DNA of 12,196 bases from Nitrospira sp. (GCA_012032965.1 JAAUPT010000016.1:1-12196), one strand, 5' to 3'. Positions 1 to 6,910 are shown, numbered from the stretch's first letter. Notes: generated by a model from the letters alone, not told the origin. A program made the numbers and translations.

Positions 1-1
1 G

Positions 2-506
2 ACCGTGAAGCCGGATGAACCCCTGAAGGTGGTCATCGGTGAAATTTGTAGATGGACGGAGCTTTCAGACAGGCTTGGGGGCACGGACCCATCTCTGGGG
101 AGGCGTCAGCTATTTTGACGTCACCGGAAGCAAACCGGCCGACACGGTCGCCCACCTGTTGGCGGACTACCTCACAGCCAAAGGATGGAACATCGTGAAG
201 CAGGGCAGCACCGAGCGCGCAGATGTCGTCTTGACGGGAAAGCTGCTTGAGCTCTTCGTCCATGCGAAGAGCCGAGTCGGCTTTACGAAGATGACGACGA
301 AGACCAAGCTGGCCATACAGGCAAAGAACTCGTCGGACGACAGCATCGTGCGCATGACGTTGAACGGCGCGGGATCTGAAGATGTCTTCTGGTTCGACCC
401 CGAAGACCTGGAGGAGGTTGTCAACGAAGTCCTGGCCCACAGCTTCAGCAAGTTGGTGCAAGACACAATGGTCGTCGATCGAATGCTCCGGCTCACAAAC
501 CCGTAA
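2..506 (+). pseudogene. YajG-like lipoprotein, 5'-truncated and frame-broken
   Basis: This is the 3' part of a gene that begins before the window. Frame 2 reads from base 2 as TVKPDEPLKVVIGE, and frame 3 then continues as FVDGRSFQTGLGARTHLWGG to the TAA at 504-506. The switch lies at the GAAATTT of 41-47, where skipping one A joins the two halves as VVIGE-FVDGR. A free-standing start at GTG 39 is possible (155 residues), but it would drop a conserved strand, and frame 3 has a stop at 24-26. The body alternates strands and helices, with a central ADVVLTGKLLELFV stretch. That pattern, and the sequence as I remember it, resembles YajG/Lipoprotein_16-type outer-membrane lipoproteins of unknown function. 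The signal peptide and lipobox would be upstream and cannot be seen. The family call is moderate. The frame switch is visible, but its cause (mutation or read error) is not. Confidence 0.55.
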
Positions 507-551
507 AAAGACAAACAGTCATTCCTGCAAGAGGAAGGAGCATCCCCGCTG

Positions 552-563
552 TGTCATATGACA
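552..563. promoter_or_regulatory. 12-bp perfect palindrome, possible operator
   Basis: TGTCATATGACA is a perfect palindrome in the 200-base gap before the HAD-ATPase gene, 143 bases upstream of its ATG. Its size and place suit a dimeric repressor or activator site. I cannot assign it to a known regulator, and no clear -35/-10 pair is visible beside it. The same gap holds a 7-bp tandem repeat (TCCTGAG at 632-638 and 639-645) and nothing else I can support. Confidence 0.25.
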
Positions 564-706
564 ATGCCGTGCATACGATGAAAACAATCAGTGCACACCG
601 TCTGCTCGTTGGTGCTTGAAACCGTATTGAATCCTGAGTCCTGAGTTACGGACACGGAAGTCATGTCACTCGGCACTCTCTCAACTCAAAACCGGAAGAA
701 ACATGT

Positions 707-2230
707 ATGTATCGTCGTGTCTTGGCGTTCGACTTCGACGGTACGCTTGCCGTAAACGGGGGTGTCTCTCCCGAAGTTGAAGCAGCCTTGGAGCAATGCC
801 GCGCAAGCGGACACGTCCTGTTCCTCGTGACCGGCCGCCGTTTCGAGACCGTCGCACTGGGCCATCTTGGTGAGATTTTCTCCGGAGTCGTGTGGGAAAA
901 CGGTGCCGTGCTATCGCATACGGTAAGCGGAGAGACCTACCTCCCATTCGGGCAAATTGATCCACGCTTGCTCAAAGCCATGGAAGACGCAGGAATTCCC
1001 TTTGAGCGGGGCTTGGCGATCGCGGCAACGTGGACACCCCATGACCAGGCCCTGTGGCGCCTTATGAGCTCACTCGGCAGCAGTACCTCCCTCGAATACA
1101 ACAAGAGCGCGGTCATGGTGCTGCCATCTGGAGCAACGAAGGGTTCTGGACTCGAACGGCTGCTCGCCATGTGCGGTCTGTCTCCAAGAAACCTCGCGGC
1201 GTTCGGAGATGCGGAAAACGACCTGTCGATGCTGAAGTTGGCTGAAGTTTCAGTCGCGGTGGCCGATGCGGTTCCCGCCGTCATCGAAACAGCTGATGTT
1301 CTTGCCACGGCGCCAGGCCCTCAAGGCGTCCTTGAAATCCTCAAAGAGTATCCATTGAGCGGCAAATTTCTTGATATCCCACTCAAACGTGAGCGACCAA
1401 TTCTGCTGGGGCAGACAGAGTCCGGCACAGCCGTCCATATCCCTGCGGCACAGCTCGCCGGCCTTAATTTGGGAGTCTTCGGCAATTCGGCAACTGGTAA
1501 GTCATGGATGGTCGGATTGCTTGCGGAAGGACTCCATCATGAGGACTATCAAGTCCTCCTCATCGATCCCGAAGGAGACTTTCGTGGGCTGCGCGTGCTG
1601 CCCCGTTTTGTCTCGGTCAGCGGTGACCAAGCGACCCTTCCCTCGCCTTCCGCCGTCGTCTCGCTCCTCGACGAAGGAGGCGTATCGTTGGTCCTTGATA
1701 TGAGCCGCTATCCGATCACTTCGCGCAGTACCTATGTCGCCGAGTTACTGCGTGCCCTGCGACCGGTCCGGGAGCAAAAGTTTCGTCCCCATTGGATTGT
1801 CCTGGATGAAGCGCAGGAATTCCTGTTTGAAGGGAGCGAGGTCACCACGTTGCTCCGCTCCGTTCTGAACACCGGAGGCTGGGCCTTTGTGTCTTACCGT
1901 CCCGATCGCCTCAGTGGGTCGGTCCTTGAATCTCTGAACCATCTCTTGTTGACCCGGATCACGGACCGCGCGATCTGGGATAGCCTGCGCACCCATTGTG
2001 CCTCGTGCAACTTGCAAGGAGCGAGTCTCGATCAGATCCCGATGGGCAGCGCCTTGCTCTGCGGGGCGACATCGTCCGCATGCGCCCCGCAATTCGCCGG
2101 GTCCCCCACGTCCGTCACCTGTATAAATACCTCGATGTCCCGCTCCCACCCGGCAAACGATTCGCGTTTCGTACCGAGCACGCTCATTTGGGCATCGAAG
2201 CCGCGAGCTTGTATGAACTGTGCCGTCTGA
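707..2230 (+). CDS. HAD-ATPase, 5' fragment
   Basis: This 507-residue open frame carries the whole HAD domain and the Walker A and B motifs of the ATPase. Residues 1 to about 453 look authentic. The last 54 or so, after LLCG, are out-of-frame sequence rich in Ser, Thr, Cys and Pro that ends at an accidental TGA (2228-2230). If translated as it stands, the phosphatase should fold, but the ATPase would lose its C-terminal part. Confidence 0.7.
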   Translation: MYRRVLAFDFDGTLAVNGGVSPEVEAALEQCRASGHVLFLVTGRRFETVALGHLGEIFSGVVWENGAVLSHTVSGETYLPFGQIDPRLLKAMEDAGIPFERGLAIAATWTPHDQALWRLMSSLGSSTSLEYNKSAVMVLPSGATKGSGLERLLAMCGLSPRNLAAFGDAENDLSMLKLAEVSVAVADAVPAVIETADVLATAPGPQGVLEILKEYPLSGKFLDIPLKRERPILLGQTESGTAVHIPAAQLAGLNLGVFGNSATGKSWMVGLLAEGLHHEDYQVLLIDPEGDFRGLRVLPRFVSVSGDQATLPSPSAVVSLLDEGGVSLVLDMSRYPITSRSTYVAELLRALRPVREQKFRPHWIVLDEAQEFLFEGSEVTTLLRSVLNTGGWAFVSYRPDRLSGSVLESLNHLLLTRITDRAIWDSLRTHCASCNLQGASLDQIPMGSALLCGATSSACAPQFAGSPTSVTCINTSMSRSHPANDSRFVPSTLIWASKPRACMNCAV

Positions 2231-2433
2231 TTCCAACGCTCCCCTTGGAGAGTTTGGAGTATCACGATCGTCGAGATGATTTTGTGAAGTGGGCGGAGTC
2301 GACACTCGGCGATGGCGGACTCGCCTCACGTCTCCGAAAGGTGGCGAACCGCCGCTCTCAAGGAGAGGACCTTCGGGAAGCGCTCAATCAGACCGTGTCC
2401 ACGCATTACGAAGAGATCCGCCGATTGCAGTAA
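2065..2433 (+). CDS. HAD-ATPase, 3' fragment
   Basis: Frame 1 encodes the missing C-terminus, about 122 residues, containing RRVPHVRHLYKYLDVPLPP and a charged, helical end that finishes EEIRRLQ. It overlaps the end of the upstream fragment in another frame. It has no ribosome-binding site or convincing start of its own, which supports a broken single gene over two genes. The frame is open upstream to at least 1996, but that stretch has no sensible protein sequence. I placed the start at the point where homologous-looking sequence begins. Confidence 0.55.
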   Translation, partial: GDIVRMRPAIRRVPHVRHLYKYLDVPLPPGKRFAFRTEHAHLGIEAASLYELCRLIPTLPLESLEYHDRRDDFVKWAESTLGDGGLASRLRKVANRRSQGEDLREALNQTVSTHYEEIRRLQ

Positions 2434-2514
2434 CCATGGCGGATGAGAAAGCGTCCGGCCATTCATGTCATTTCCATCGATGCTAACCGGTTCGGATACC
2501 CTGCAGACTCTTGT

Positions 2515-2574
2515 TTGCAATCTGTGGCCCATGGGAATCGCCCCGCAATTCCAGCATCCCACAGACCTTTGCAA
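2515..2574. terminator. Imperfect inverted repeat between convergent genes
   Basis: The left arm TTGCAATCTGTGG (2515-2527) pairs with CCACAGACCTTTGCAA (2559-2574), giving 13 base pairs with a three-base bulge. Inside it a second short stem forms, GGAAT with ATTCC. It sits between the ends of two genes that run towards each other, where a two-way terminator would be expected. There is no T-run on either side, so it is not a canonical intrinsic terminator. Confidence 0.35.
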
Positions 2575-2614
2575 CCCACTGCTAAGGCGCCGAGATAAAT
2601 ACCTGATGTGATTC

Positions 2615-3133
2615 TCATTGGCTGTCTGGCTCGCCACAGTGGCGCAAAATATGAACGCGGGCATCATCGCGCAGTCTGACAGCTGCATCAAAGGCGTCGC
2701 GCGCGTCGGCAATAGGTAGCAAGGGAGCGCCGAACGTGATTGTGATCGCGCCACGCCGGGGCCACCATTGGCCATCGCGCAGCATGGCGCGCGTGCCGCA
2801 GATCGCCACTGGCACAACCGGGATGCCCGTGTTGGCTGCCACGAGGAAGGCCCCCATCCGGAAGGGCTGTAATCCGGGCACACGGGTAAACATGCCCTCT
2901 GGGAAGAAGACCAACGCACGTCCGGCGCGCAGCGCCACCTCTAGCCGCCGAGCATCCTGCACACTCTCATGGGCGGCAAAGCGTTCGACGAACTCCGTGC
3001 CCAAGTGCCGGAGATAGACACGCGGAATGAATTGATCACGCAATTCGCATTTAGCGACAAAGCTAAACTGTTCTGGCAGCGCCGCCACCAGGACCATACC
3101 GTCGAGGTAGCTGGCGTGATTGACCACCAGCAC
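2615..3133 (-). CDS. PlsC-type acyltransferase fragment of the fusion
   Basis: This is a 172-residue frame with the 1-acylglycerol-3-phosphate acyltransferase signature. The catalytic NHASYLD (HX4D) stands at the very start, FPEG is at 77-80, and IPVVPVAICGTR is near 104-115. A normal PlsC domain needs about 20-30 residues before HX4D, and those are present in the upstream frame (VSGLEHVRA). This therefore cannot be a complete independent gene. The GTG taken as its start has no ribosome-binding site. The stop is TGA at 2617-2615. Confidence 0.65.
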   Translation of the reverse strand: MLVVNHASYLDGMVLVAALPEQFSFVAKCELRDQFIPRVYLRHLGTEFVERFAAHESVQDARRLEVALRAGRALVFFPEGMFTRVPGLQPFRMGAFLVAANTGIPVVPVAICGTRAMLRDGQWWPRRGAITITFGAPLLPIADARDAFDAAVRLRDDARVHILRHCGEPDSQ

Positions 3134-5108
3134 ACAGGCTTACCGCGCGCACATGCTCCAGTCCGCTCACCGTGAATGGCGTCCCAGTCAACCACAGTAT
3201 TACCCGTGCACCGACCCGTCCGACTGCCCAGGCCCAGGAAGGGCGCGGGGTGAAGATGGTAATCAGCCAAACAACTGGCACCACGAGGCAGAATACCAAC
3301 CAGGCCCAGACCGCAAACACCACATCCGCTGCCCTTGTCGCCCAACCTTGCAACTGGGGAATCAATGCACCCGCCGCGAGACTGGTTACCTGCCACCACC
3401 CGGCACGCCTGTGCTCACCGACTAATCCTGCCTCGAATAGCGCTCGTGTGGCGGAGCGGCGCAATTTACCGCTGGAGGTCTTGAGGACGGTCCGCGGCGG
3501 TGCAAGCACAACTTGGTCAGCAGGCTCGCCCAACACCTCGACGACTGCGGTGTTGATGGCCTCACGCAGCCGCTGTCGTTCACGCTGGCCGCGCTCGCGT
3601 GTTTCGGCGAGAATTACTAGCCGTTCGGTTCCCGAGTCCTGATCAGCGCTGCCAAAGATGACGACGCAGCCCTTTCTGACCCCCGGTATCTTGTTCACCG
3701 CCTCCTCCACTTCGTGGGGGTAGATGTTGCGCCCGCCCCGAATGATAATGTCCTTAACCCGTCCCGTGAGAAACACTTCGCCGGCGGCGATGTATCCCCG
3801 GTCGCCACTGTCAAGCCACCCTTCCCTGAACAGCTGTGATGTGGCCCGAGGGTTATTGAAATAGCCGCGCGTGGTCGACGGCCCCCTGAACTCCACTCGG
3901 CCCTCTTGCCGTTCATCCAGCTCACGGCCGGAGCTGTCCACGATGCGCAATTCATGGCCGGGCAAGGGCCGCCCACAGGAAACAAACGACAGTGCAGAGG
4001 CCTGGCCGGACACGGCGGGGACCGCGCGGCCCGTATGCGTGAAGGAGGCTCGCTGGACACGATCGATGAGGGGGCCGCGGCCGGATGGCGGAAAGGCCAG
4101 TCCCACGGAACACTCAGCCAGCCCGTAGACTGGGGTGAGAGCTTCGGGGTGGAACCCGTACGGGGCGAACCGGCTGCCAAAACGCGTCAGCGTCTCCGGC
4201 CAGACCATTTCCGCGCCATTGAATGCCAGTCGCCACGAACTGAGATCAAGTCCGACGAGCTCCTCGTCGCCGATCTTCTTGACACACAGTTCATAGGCGA
4301 AGTTGGGGGCCGCCGAGAGTGTCCCGCGATAGGCCTGGATGGCCTGCAGCCAGCGGACGGGCCTGGCGAGAAAGGCAAGAGGCGACATGACGACCAGTGG
4401 AATGCCAAAGTAGAGAGTGCCCAACCACGCGCCGATCAGTCCCATATCGTGGTAGAGAGGCAACCAGCTCACAAAGACATCATCTGGACGAAGGCCGATC
4501 GCCTGTCCCATGGCACGGATGTTAGCAAGCAAGTTGGCATGGGTAAGCACCACGCCTTTGGGATCGCCCGTGCTGCCGGAGGTGTACTGAATAAACGCCA
4601 CATCCTGTGCCGCCACCCGCACCGGGGTGAGGGAGTCTCGCGACTGCAGTAGTTCCTGCGCGCTCACCATCTTACCCAGTGAAGGCACATGAACCCGCAG
4701 CAGCCATGCCACGGCTCGCGCTTCCGGTATCGTAACCAGCAGGACGGCTTGCGCGTTGCACAAGATGCCGACATGGCGGCGGACGTGTTCTTCCACTTGG
4801 GCCAAGTGCGCCGGTGGATAAATGGGCACGGGAATACCGCCGGCACGCAGGATGCCCACATAGACGGGGAAATACTCCGGACAGGTCGGTAACATGATGG
4901 CCACTGCTTGTCCCGCTTCAAGCCCACGGTGTTGCAGACCTGCGGCTACCCGTTCAGATGCCTCTGTCAGATCGCGACAGGTGATGGGCTGTTCGCTTTG
5001 TTCGCTGAGATGGACAATCTGGACGCGGTCTGGTTGCCGGCGCACATGCCAGTCGATGACTTCGAGTAAGGTGGTGGCCTGGGCTGCTTCCTCTCTCGCC
5101 GATTCCAA
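3063..5108 (-). CDS. Fatty-acyl-AMP ligase fragment of the fusion
   Basis: This 681-residue frame holds the full ligase. Counting from the apparent TTG start at 5108, the ATP-binding loop YTSGSTG is at 175-181, the FAAL-type SWLPLYHDMGLIG at 214-226, FNGAE at 297-301, LDSGDRG at 432-438, and the lysine motif SSGKLRR at 545-551. Residues 595-620 are a probable membrane helix. The TTG start is an artefact of the upstream break, because the frame is open well before it and carries the missing end of the carrier domain. The last 28 or so residues, after GLEHVRA, are out of frame. Confidence 0.7.
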   Translation of the reverse strand: MESAREEAAQATTLLEVIDWHVRRQPDRVQIVHLSEQSEQPITCRDLTEASERVAAGLQHRGLEAGQAVAIMLPTCPEYFPVYVGILRAGGIPVPIYPPAHLAQVEEHVRRHVGILCNAQAVLLVTIPEARAVAWLLRVHVPSLGKMVSAQELLQSRDSLTPVRVAAQDVAFIQYTSGSTGDPKGVVLTHANLLANIRAMGQAIGLRPDDVFVSWLPLYHDMGLIGAWLGTLYFGIPLVVMSPLAFLARPVRWLQAIQAYRGTLSAAPNFAYELCVKKIGDEELVGLDLSSWRLAFNGAEMVWPETLTRFGSRFAPYGFHPEALTPVYGLAECSVGLAFPPSGRGPLIDRVQRASFTHTGRAVPAVSGQASALSFVSCGRPLPGHELRIVDSSGRELDERQEGRVEFRGPSTTRGYFNNPRATSQLFREGWLDSGDRGYIAAGEVFLTGRVKDIIIRGGRNIYPHEVEEAVNKIPGVRKGCVVIFGSADQDSGTERLVILAETRERGQRERQRLREAINTAVVEVLGEPADQVVLAPPRTVLKTSSGKLRRSATRALFEAGLVGEHRRAGWWQVTSLAAGALIPQLQGWATRAADVVFAVWAWLVFCLVVPVVWLITIFTPRPSWAWAVGRVGARVILWLTGTPFTVSGLEHVRAVSLCAGGQSRQLPRRYGPGGGAARTV

Positions 5109-5113
5109 AGGTG

Positions 5114-5434
5114 CTACGGACGGTCTCGGCGCCTGACATACCGGTCCGCGGATCCCCTTCTGGATGGCCTCGAGCAGGTCGCGGGCGTTTCGGCGCGAGA
5201 CAGCATGTCCTGCGGCAGGTCAATACCGAATGCACGCTGGATCCGCAAGATCAGTTCTACTCGCGCCAAGCTGTCGAACCCAAGCTCCTGATCGAGTGAG
5301 CTGTCCAGAGTGATGTGCCTGTCATGTCCGGTTTGCCGGTGGAGCTCAGCGAATAGGCTGCGAACAATGTCGAGCAACTCGGAGGCAGGTTCGGGATCCG
5401 GCGTGGTTTCAGTCTGCCCATGCGCTGTCTTCAC
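5114..5434 (-). CDS. Acyl carrier domain fragment of the fusion
   Basis: From GTG 5434 the frame encodes a typical acyl carrier domain: a helix around LLDIVRSLFAEL, then LGFDSLARVELILRIQ with Ser55 as the phosphopantetheine site, then FGIDLP. After AETP (residue 84) the frame goes wrong and ends at TAG 5114-5116. One extra base in the CCCGCG at 5185-5180 (for example CCCCGCG) would give ETPRDLLEAIQKGI and run straight into the ligase. The frame is open upstream to 5491, but the good ribosome-binding site favours 5434. Confidence 0.6.
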   Translation of the reverse strand: MKTAHGQTETTPDPEPASELLDIVRSLFAELHRQTGHDRHITLDSSLDQELGFDSLARVELILRIQRAFGIDLPQDMLSRAETPATCSRPSRRGSADRYVRRRDRP

Positions 5435-5440
5435 GGCTCT

Positions 5441-5445
5441 TCTCC
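5441..5445 (-). promoter_or_regulatory. Ribosome-binding site deciding GTG 5434
   Basis: GGAGA lies six bases before GTG 5434. It favours this start over the upstream ATG 5491, which overlaps the end of the acyl-CoA synthetase gene and would add an arginine-rich, unlikely N-terminus. Confidence 0.5.
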
Positions 5446-5468
5446 GGTTGAACGGCCTCTGCCCCGCG

Positions 5469-6491
5469 TCACACCGGGGACAGATGCCCAACGTATAGCT
5501 TGAGAATGTGTTCCGCGAAACGATGCTCGATCGCCGGACGCTTCAGTTTGAGCGTGGGCGTGAGCAAGCCGTTGGCAATGGTCCACGGCTCGAGCGTCAC
5601 CCAGCAGCGACGGACCTGGGCATACTTGGGGAAGCGGGCCAGAGATCGGCGGCAGAGGTTCTCGATATGCTGCTGGAGACGCTCATCGGCCAGCGCGGCG
5701 GAATCCTCCGCCGGCAACGACCATCGCTTGGCGAGGGCACCCCAGGCCTTGGTGTTCAGCACCAAGAGCGCAACCAGATACGGCTTGCCTTCCCCAACCA
5801 CCATCGCCTGGTCGATCAGCGGGTCCTCGATGAGCGCCATCTCCACATTGTCGGGTGTGATTTTCTCGCCGGTGGACAGGACAATGATCTCCTTGAGACG
5901 CCCGACGATGAACACATGGCCGTGTTCGATGCGGCCTTGGTCACCCGTGTGCAACCAGCCCTCGGCATCGATCACCTGAGCCGTATCCTCAGGCCGGTTC
6001 CAGTAGCCCATCATGACGTTGGGGCCACGCACCAGCAATTCATTCTGCTCACCGAGCCTGACCTCAATCCCGGGGAGGGGGGTGCCAGCCGACTCCGGCA
6101 CATTGTCGTCCAGCCGGTTGACGGAGACGACAGGCGCTGCTTCGGTGAGGCCGTAGCCCTGCAGCAGAGGCAACCCCAAGCCAACCAAGCACCGAGAGAG
6201 TGTGACCGACAAGGGCGCACCACCGGACACCGCCAGGCGTAGCCGACCGCCGAAATGAGCGAGAAATTTGTCGGCTACCAGGTACTGCAGCACTGGCCGC
6301 AACAAGCCGGCCCACCGGCCCGGAGCGGTGCCACGATGATGGCGTGCTTGGAAATGCCTCCAACCCAACTCCTGCGTCCAGCGGACCAGTGCACGCGCCA
6401 GGGCGCCCCGTTCCGCCAGTTGCTGTTGCAGGCGCGCGTATGTACGTTCATAGATGCGTGGCACGGACACGAGAACGGTCGGGCGCATCAT
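5469..6491 (-). CDS. Acyl-CoA synthetase, C-terminal fragment
   Basis: This 340-residue frame holds the rest of the enzyme: RPTVLVSVPRIYERTYARL, LAVSGGAPLS, LLQGYGLTEAAPVVS, HTGDQG, and GRLKEIIVLSTGEKITPDNVE. It ends in a lid domain that finishes KLYVGHLSPV before TGA 5471-5469. No ribosome-binding site precedes ATG 6491. The preceding fragment reads through as LAEDLA and would join as LAEDLA-x-MRPTVL with one added base. Confidence 0.65.
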   Translation of the reverse strand: MMRPTVLVSVPRIYERTYARLQQQLAERGALARALVRWTQELGWRHFQARHHRGTAPGRWAGLLRPVLQYLVADKFLAHFGGRLRLAVSGGAPLSVTLSRCLVGLGLPLLQGYGLTEAAPVVSVNRLDDNVPESAGTPLPGIEVRLGEQNELLVRGPNVMMGYWNRPEDTAQVIDAEGWLHTGDQGRIEHGHVFIVGRLKEIIVLSTGEKITPDNVEMALIEDPLIDQAMVVGEGKPYLVALLVLNTKAWGALAKRWSLPAEDSAALADERLQQHIENLCRRSLARFPKYAQVRRCWVTLEPWTIANGLLTPTLKLKRPAIEHRFAEHILKLYVGHLSPV

Positions 6492-6910
6492 GCAAGGTCC
6501 TCAGCCAGTGTGCTGACCTCGCGTGCATAGGCAACGCAACTGCCCGTCAGCATCGGGAGGTAGCACCCGGCGGTGCGCTCGAATGCGTGGGACAGCGGGA
6601 GAAACGACAGAAAGAGATCGTCCGGATTAATCGGCTCGTGCCTGACGACGGCGTGGATATTTGAAAGAATATTGGCATGCGACAGCATGACGCCTCTCGG
6701 GCGGCCCGTGGTCCCCGACGTATAGACGATGGTCGCTAATGCGTGCGGGTCCTTGGCCACATTGATCTGGGGATGGGCCTCGCGCGGCAACCACTGCGCG
6801 ACGAAGCTGACCCGGATACCGGTATCCGGACCTGAGTCAACGGCATCTCCAGGCACAGCACGTGAGACAGGTGCGGGAATCGTGTGCGCAGCTTGGCCAC
6901 TGCCATCCAT
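6488..6910 (-). CDS. Acyl-CoA synthetase, ATP-loop fragment
   Basis: Authentic sequence starts near 6837 (DSGPDTGIRVSFVAQWLPRE) and carries the ATP-binding loop YTSGTTGRPRG and the LSFLPLSHAFERTAG motif. It ends STLAEDLA followed by TGA 6490-6488. The 24 or so residues before DSGPD are out-of-frame reading of the previous fragment. The TGA overlaps the ATG of the next fragment as ATGA. That could be read as translational coupling, but the cut falls inside the adenylation core. Confidence 0.6.
   Translation of the reverse strand: MDGSGQAAHTIPAPVSRAVPGDAVDSGPDTGIRVSFVAQWLPREAHPQINVAKDPHALATIVYTSGTTGRPRGVMLSHANILSNIHAVVRHEPINPDDLFLSFLPLSHAFERTAGCYLPMLTGSCVAYAREVSTLAEDLA

Larger units (their letters stand above)
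707..2433 (+). pseudogene. HAD-IIB phosphatase fused to HerA/DUF87-like ATPase, frame-broken
   Basis: The restored product is about 575 residues. The first 215 or so form a Cof-type HAD phosphatase. Motif I is DFDGT (9-13), with D9 the expected nucleophile and D11 the acid. Motif II is VTGRR (T42), the motif III lysine is K145, and motif IV is GDAEND (167-172). From about residue 230 a P-loop ATPase follows: Walker A GNSATGKS (259-266), the HerA-type strand LIDPEGDF (285-292), and Walker B IVLDEAQ (364-370). Frame 2 fails after LLCG (about residue 453). Frame 1 continues convincingly from GDIVRMRPAIRR to the TAA at 2431-2433. The switch lies at GGGG 2063-2066, where one extra G would restore the frame. 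The ATG at 707 has GGAAG eight bases upstream. Substrate and partner are unknown. HAD-IIB enzymes usually hydrolyse sugar phosphates or phosphoglycolate, and HerA-type ATPases are usually hexameric motors acting on DNA. Why the two would be joined is not known to me. Confidence 0.75.
2615..5434 (-). pseudogene. ACP / fatty-acyl-AMP ligase / PlsC acyltransferase fusion, frame-broken
   Basis: The restored protein is about 940 residues with three activities in order. First comes an acyl carrier domain with the phosphopantetheine site GFDSL (Ser55). Next is an adenylating ligase with YTSGSTGDPKG, SWLPLYHDMGLIG, FNGAE, YGLAE, SGDRG and the C-terminal catalytic-lysine motif SSGKLRR. The SWLP..YHDMGLIG and SCGRPL signatures point to the fatty-acyl-AMP ligase (FAAL) class. 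A hydrophobic segment then leads into a PlsC acyltransferase with NHASYLD (HX4D) and FPEG. The inferred role is to adenylate a free fatty acid, load it onto the built-in ACP, and transfer it to a lysolipid at the inner membrane, somewhat like E. coli Aas, which has a different domain order. Two breaks interrupt it, near 5183 and 3131-3145. The start is GTG 5434, with GGAGA six bases upstream. It lies 34 bases after the acyl-CoA synthetase stop. Confidence 0.7.

Noticed and set aside
632..645. Tandem TCCTGAG repeat
   Set aside because: Only two 7-bp copies with no partner elsewhere; likely chance.
2060..2068. Programmed -1 frameshift in the HAD-ATPase gene
   Set aside because: No canonical X-XXY-YYZ slip site or obvious downstream stem, and similar breaks occur in neighbouring genes, so a common error or decay explains it better.
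3906..4652. 248-residue plus-strand frame within the ligase
   Set aside because: It is antisense to strongly conserved adenylation motifs, so it is a shadow of high-G+C coding sequence.
5508..6242. 244-residue plus-strand frame within the acyl-CoA synthetase
   Set aside because: It is antisense to the GYGLTEAAP and HTGDQG motifs, with charged, low-order sequence and no start site.
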